17,674 nt of DNA from Leucobacter sp. (GTDB lineage: Bacteria; Actinomycetota; Actinomycetes; Actinomycetales; Microbacteriaceae): positions 1 through 17,674 of the forward strand of contig JAAZHL010000014.1 of the NCBI GenBank assembly GCA_012510755.1. Direction: 5' to 3'. The translations under genes and the position numbers were made by a program. Within the stretch, counting starts at the first letter, position 1, and each line of letters starts with the position of its first letter. The notes beneath the pieces were generated by a model. That model saw only the letters and a list, made by a program, of their open reading frames with translations. It searched no databases and was not told where the DNA came from. Shown here piece after piece: positions 14,388-17,674 of the stretch.

Positions 14388-14817
14388 CTCGTGGCTGGGT
14401 TCTGGGTCGCCACACCACGACTTCGGCGTTGCGACGCAGCCGCGATCCTCGTCGCAACGAAATAATCTCGCCACCCTGGCCCGCAGCAAATACGCGCCGC
14501 TCAGAACTCTTCATCATCTCGTCAGAGAGTGCACGTTCAAGCTCGCGCACGTGGCCTTGCAGTCGTCGCACCTCGTCTTCGAGCTGCAGCACCCGGCGGA
14601 TGCCCTCAAGGCTCAAGCCTTCGGCAGAAAGTCGCGCCACCTCGCGCAACTGCTCAACGTCATGCAGCGAATAGCGGCGAGTGTTGCCGCTTGTGCGCTG
14701 GGGCGACACGAGACCGATTCGGTCGTACTGCCGCAATGTCTGCGGGTGCATCTCAGCAAGCTCGGCAGCCGCCGCGATCGCGAAGATCGGCGTGAATCGG
14801 TCCATTGGTTTCGTCAC
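14380..14817 (-). CDS. hspR: HspR heat-shock repressor, MerR family
   Basis: Represses the dnaK operon in Actinobacteria, with DnaK acting as co-repressor. It has 145 residues. The winged helix-turn-helix spans about 10-52: FAIAAAAELAEMHPQTLRQY, then DRIGLVSPQRTSGNTRRYS, the HspR-specific wording. The dimer coiled coil is about 78-105, and a basic tail follows. Start GTG 14817 has GGGG about six bases upstream; ATG 14805 is an alternative. It is the last gene of the heat-shock cluster, 153 bp after dnaJ. Its known operator (HAIR, CTTGAGT-N7-ACTCAAG) would lie before dnaK, outside the window; I find no copy here. Confidence 0.93.
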   Translation of the reverse strand: MTKPMDRFTPIFAIAAAAELAEMHPQTLRQYDRIGLVSPQRTSGNTRRYSLHDVEQLREVARLSAEGLSLEGIRRVLQLEDEVRRLQGHVRELERALSDEMMKSSERRVFAAGQGGEIISLRRGSRLRRNAEVVVWRPRTQPRGE

Positions 14818-14855
14818 CAGTCACCCCTCTCGCTTTCTTCCCTCAGTCTGCGCGC

Positions 14856-14885
14856 ATTCTATTTATTCTGCACGTATTCCGTCAT
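14856..14885 (-). promoter_or_regulatory. Candidate separate promoter for hspR
   Basis: Minus-strand ATGACG (14880-14885, four of six to TTGACA) and TAGAAT (14856-14861, five of six to TATAAT) are 18 bp apart, about 40 bp before the hspR GTG. It would let hspR be made independently of dnaK-grpE-dnaJ. Confidence 0.4.
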
Positions 14886-14895
14886 TCTGCGCGTT

Positions 14896-14937
14896 AGTCG
14901 CAGAATCTCACCCAAACTCGAATGAGATTCTGCGACT
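14896..14937. terminator. Perfect 15 bp inverted repeat between dnaJ and hspR
   Basis: AGTCGCAGAATCTCA (14896-14910) and TGAGATTCTGCGACT (14923-14937) pair at every base around a 12-base loop. It begins 34 bp past the dnaJ stop. No U-run follows on either strand, so it is either a U-less actinobacterial terminator, an attenuator lowering readthrough into hspR, an mRNA 3'-end stabiliser, or a dispersed repeat. Two further ATTCTGC copies lie beside it. Confidence 0.6.
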
Positions 14938-14970
14938 CGCGGGGCGCCAGCAAAATGACGCGTGCCATCA

Positions 14971-15951
14971 CTACCCGCGGGCTCTGGCGAGCAGATCGTC
15001 GCGAGGGCTCTCGTCAGGCATTGCTGCGGCGAACGCTTCGAGCGCCTCTTTCGCCTTGTCGCTGAGGTGCGAGGGCACAGCCACTTGCACTTCAGCAAGC
15101 AAATCTCCGGTCGCTTTCGGTGTCTTCACGCCGCGGCCTTTGACCCGCAACACGCGCCCGCTTGGGGTGCCCGGCTGCACTCTGAGTTTCACCGGTTCGC
15201 CGCCAAGCGTCGGCACCTCAACCGAGCCGCCGAGTGCGGCCTCGGCGAACGTGACCGGCAGCTTCAAACGCAGGTTGTTGCCCTCGCGTTCGAATACCGG
15301 GTGCTTGCGCACGTTCACTGTCAAAATCAGATCGCCTGCAGGCCCACCATCGGGGCTCGGTTCGCCCTTGCCTCTGGCACGAATCTTCTTGCCGTCGCCG
15401 ACACCCGCCGGAATCTTGATCTTCACCTGACCGTTCGGGGTCTGCAGGGTGACCGTATCGCCGCGCACCGCCGTTTCAAAGTCGATGGTGGTCGATGCAG
15501 TGAGGTCACGCCCCGGCATTGGCCCGCGTGGGGCGCGCTGCCCTCCGCCGAACATGCCGAAGATGTCATCGTAACCGCCAGCACCGCTGAAGCCTCCCGG
15601 TGCACCCTGCTGAAAGGTGTAGCGTCCGCCGCCGGGAGCGCCGCCAAACATGCCACCAAAGATGTCCTCGAAGCCCTGGCCGCCAGCGCCACCCGCCGTG
15701 AAGCGGGCAGCGCCGGCGCCCATCGCGCGAATCTGATCGTATTCTTGACGCTGCTCTTTGTCGCTCAGCACCGAGTAGGCTGCGCTGATCTCTTTGAACT
15801 TGGCCTCAGCCTGCGCGTCGCCCGGGTTTGAGTCGGGGTGATATTTACGAGCAAGCTTGCGATAGACCTTTTTCAGTTCGGCATCGCCGACCTCTTTCGA
15901 GACTCCGAGAATCTGATAGAAGTCCTTCTCAAGCCAGTCTTGACTAGCCAT
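14971..15951 (-). CDS. dnaJ: DnaJ co-chaperone, zinc-finger-less (class B)
   Basis: Delivers unfolded clients to DnaK and stimulates its ATPase. It has 326 residues. The J domain covers about 10-74 with HPD at 38-40; a Gly/Phe-rich stretch runs about 77-142 with repeated DIFG(G/M)MFGG; the two beta-barrel client domains and dimer region cover about 148-326. The cysteine-rich CXXCXGXG repeats of classical DnaJ are absent; in fact there is no cysteine in the protein. It is shorter than the usual about 380-residue DnaJ for this reason. The ATG overlaps the grpE stop by eight bases (ATGGCTAG), implying coupled translation. Operon membership makes the name secure even though it resembles CbpA in layout. 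Confidence 0.93.
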   Translation of the reverse strand: MASQDWLEKDFYQILGVSKEVGDAELKKVYRKLARKYHPDSNPGDAQAEAKFKEISAAYSVLSDKEQRQEYDQIRAMGAGAARFTAGGAGGQGFEDIFGGMFGGAPGGGRYTFQQGAPGGFSGAGGYDDIFGMFGGGQRAPRGPMPGRDLTASTTIDFETAVRGDTVTLQTPNGQVKIKIPAGVGDGKKIRARGKGEPSPDGGPAGDLILTVNVRKHPVFEREGNNLRLKLPVTFAEAALGGSVEVPTLGGEPVKLRVQPGTPSGRVLRVKGRGVKTPKATGDLLAEVQVAVPSHLSDKAKEALEAFAAAMPDESPRDDLLARARG

Positions 15952-16528
15952 CGGCTGACACCGCCACCGCTACCTTGGCGGGGCGCAGCTCAACCTCACC
16001 GATGCGGTAGCCGCGCTCAACCACGTCGAGCACAACCGGCGACTCGGTACCAGGCACGGGCACCTGAGCGATCGCCTCATGCACTTGCGGGTCGAACGCT
16101 TCGCCCTTCTCACCAAAGCCCTCGACCCCGAGGCGCTCAAGCGTGCTTCGAATCTTCTGGGCAATCGTCGCGAACGCACTGCCCTCTTCGAGATCGCCGT
16201 GCGCCTCGGCGCGGTCGAGATCATCGAGCACCGTCAACAGTGGGCTCACCGCAGCGGCCTTGGCGCGCTGCTTATCAATCTCAGCATTGGCCTCGGTGCG
16301 CTTGCGGTAGTTCGCATACTCTGCCGTGAGGCGGCGCAGGTCATCGAGGTAGGGGTTCTCTGAATCGTTCAGGGGGTCGCTGTCAACCGCGTCTTCGTTC
16401 TGTTCGGTCGAGAGAATGTCTTCAACCGTCAGTTCGTCTTCTTGCGGCGAAGGGCCGGAGTCTTGCGACTCCGACCCTGCTGCAACCTCTTCGTTCGACT
16501 CGTCGCCGTGAAGTTGCTCATTTGCCAT
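15944..16528 (-). CDS. grpE: GrpE nucleotide exchange factor
   Basis: Exchanges ADP for ATP on DnaK. It has 194 residues: an acidic, disordered N-terminus (about 1-57), a long helical dimer region from about 58 with LRRLTAEYANYRKR, and a C-terminal beta domain with the family pattern around GEAFDPQVHEAIAQVPV and DVVERGYRIGEVELRPAKVAV. The ATG is two bases after the dnaK stop, with GAGGAG inside the dnaK end as its ribosome binding site. It overlaps dnaJ by eight bases. All of this fits a tightly coupled heat-shock operon. Confidence 0.95.
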   Translation of the reverse strand: MANEQLHGDESNEEVAAGSESQDSGPSPQEDELTVEDILSTEQNEDAVDSDPLNDSENPYLDDLRRLTAEYANYRKRTEANAEIDKQRAKAAAVSPLLTVLDDLDRAEAHGDLEEGSAFATIAQKIRSTLERLGVEGFGEKGEAFDPQVHEAIAQVPVPGTESPVVLDVVERGYRIGEVELRPAKVAVAVSADG

Positions 16529-16530
16529 GG

Positions 16531-17674
<1,144 letters not shown>

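Overview
The window looks like chromosomal DNA of a high-GC Gram-positive bacterium (Actinobacteria). The right end carries a dnaK-grpE-dnaJ-hspR cluster, an order characteristic of Actinobacteria, and the encoded proteins are typical of that phylum. A member of the Microbacteriaceae or a close relative is plausible from the overall protein style, but the sequence alone does not prove it. Almost everything is on the minus strand; the only convincing plus-strand gene is an APH-fold kinase at 6943-7977. I see no rRNA, tRNA, insertion sequence, CRISPR array or phage gene.

Left part (1-7977) is an acyl-CoA catabolic region. From right to left on the minus strand, a single-chain BC-BCCP-CT acyl-CoA carboxylase is followed 39 bp later by an AMP-forming acyl-CoA ligase cut by the window start. 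Next comes a 342 bp non-coding stretch with a TTGACA box and an inverted repeat, then a TetR-family regulator, then an acyl-CoA dehydrogenase of the ACAD10/11 type (ADGPDEVH signature). That dehydrogenase is divergent from the APH-fold kinase, and the two share a 47 bp nested palindrome holding two CTAAC-N4-GTTAG sites. In animals the same two activities are fused in ACAD10/ACAD11. In Pseudomonas putida, LvaA and LvaC use this chemistry to degrade 4-hydroxyacyl-CoAs. A reasonable reading is that the ligase activates an acid, the kinase and dehydrogenase remove a 4-hydroxyl group, and the carboxylase acts on an acyl-CoA, all partly under TetR control. This is inference.

Middle part (7978-14387) is housekeeping or accessory: a medium-chain zinc dehydrogenase of the 2,3-butanediol dehydrogenase type with one structural-zinc cysteine replaced by Phe; a TrmH/SpoU RNA methyltransferase; an aldo/keto reductase; an exported glycerophosphodiester phosphodiesterase; an RsmC/RlmG-like methyltransferase; and a Bcr/CflA-like MFS exporter whose start overlaps the hspR stop. 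Short gaps suggest co-transcription over much of this stretch.

Right part (14380-17674) is the heat-shock operon dnaK (5' end outside the window), grpE, a zinc-finger-less dnaJ, and hspR. Between dnaJ and hspR is a perfect 15 bp inverted repeat with four copies of ATTCTGC/GCAGAAT around it. Hand counts on single lines give GC near 50% in the carboxylase/ligase region and near 70% in parts of the middle region, so the left end may have a different history.
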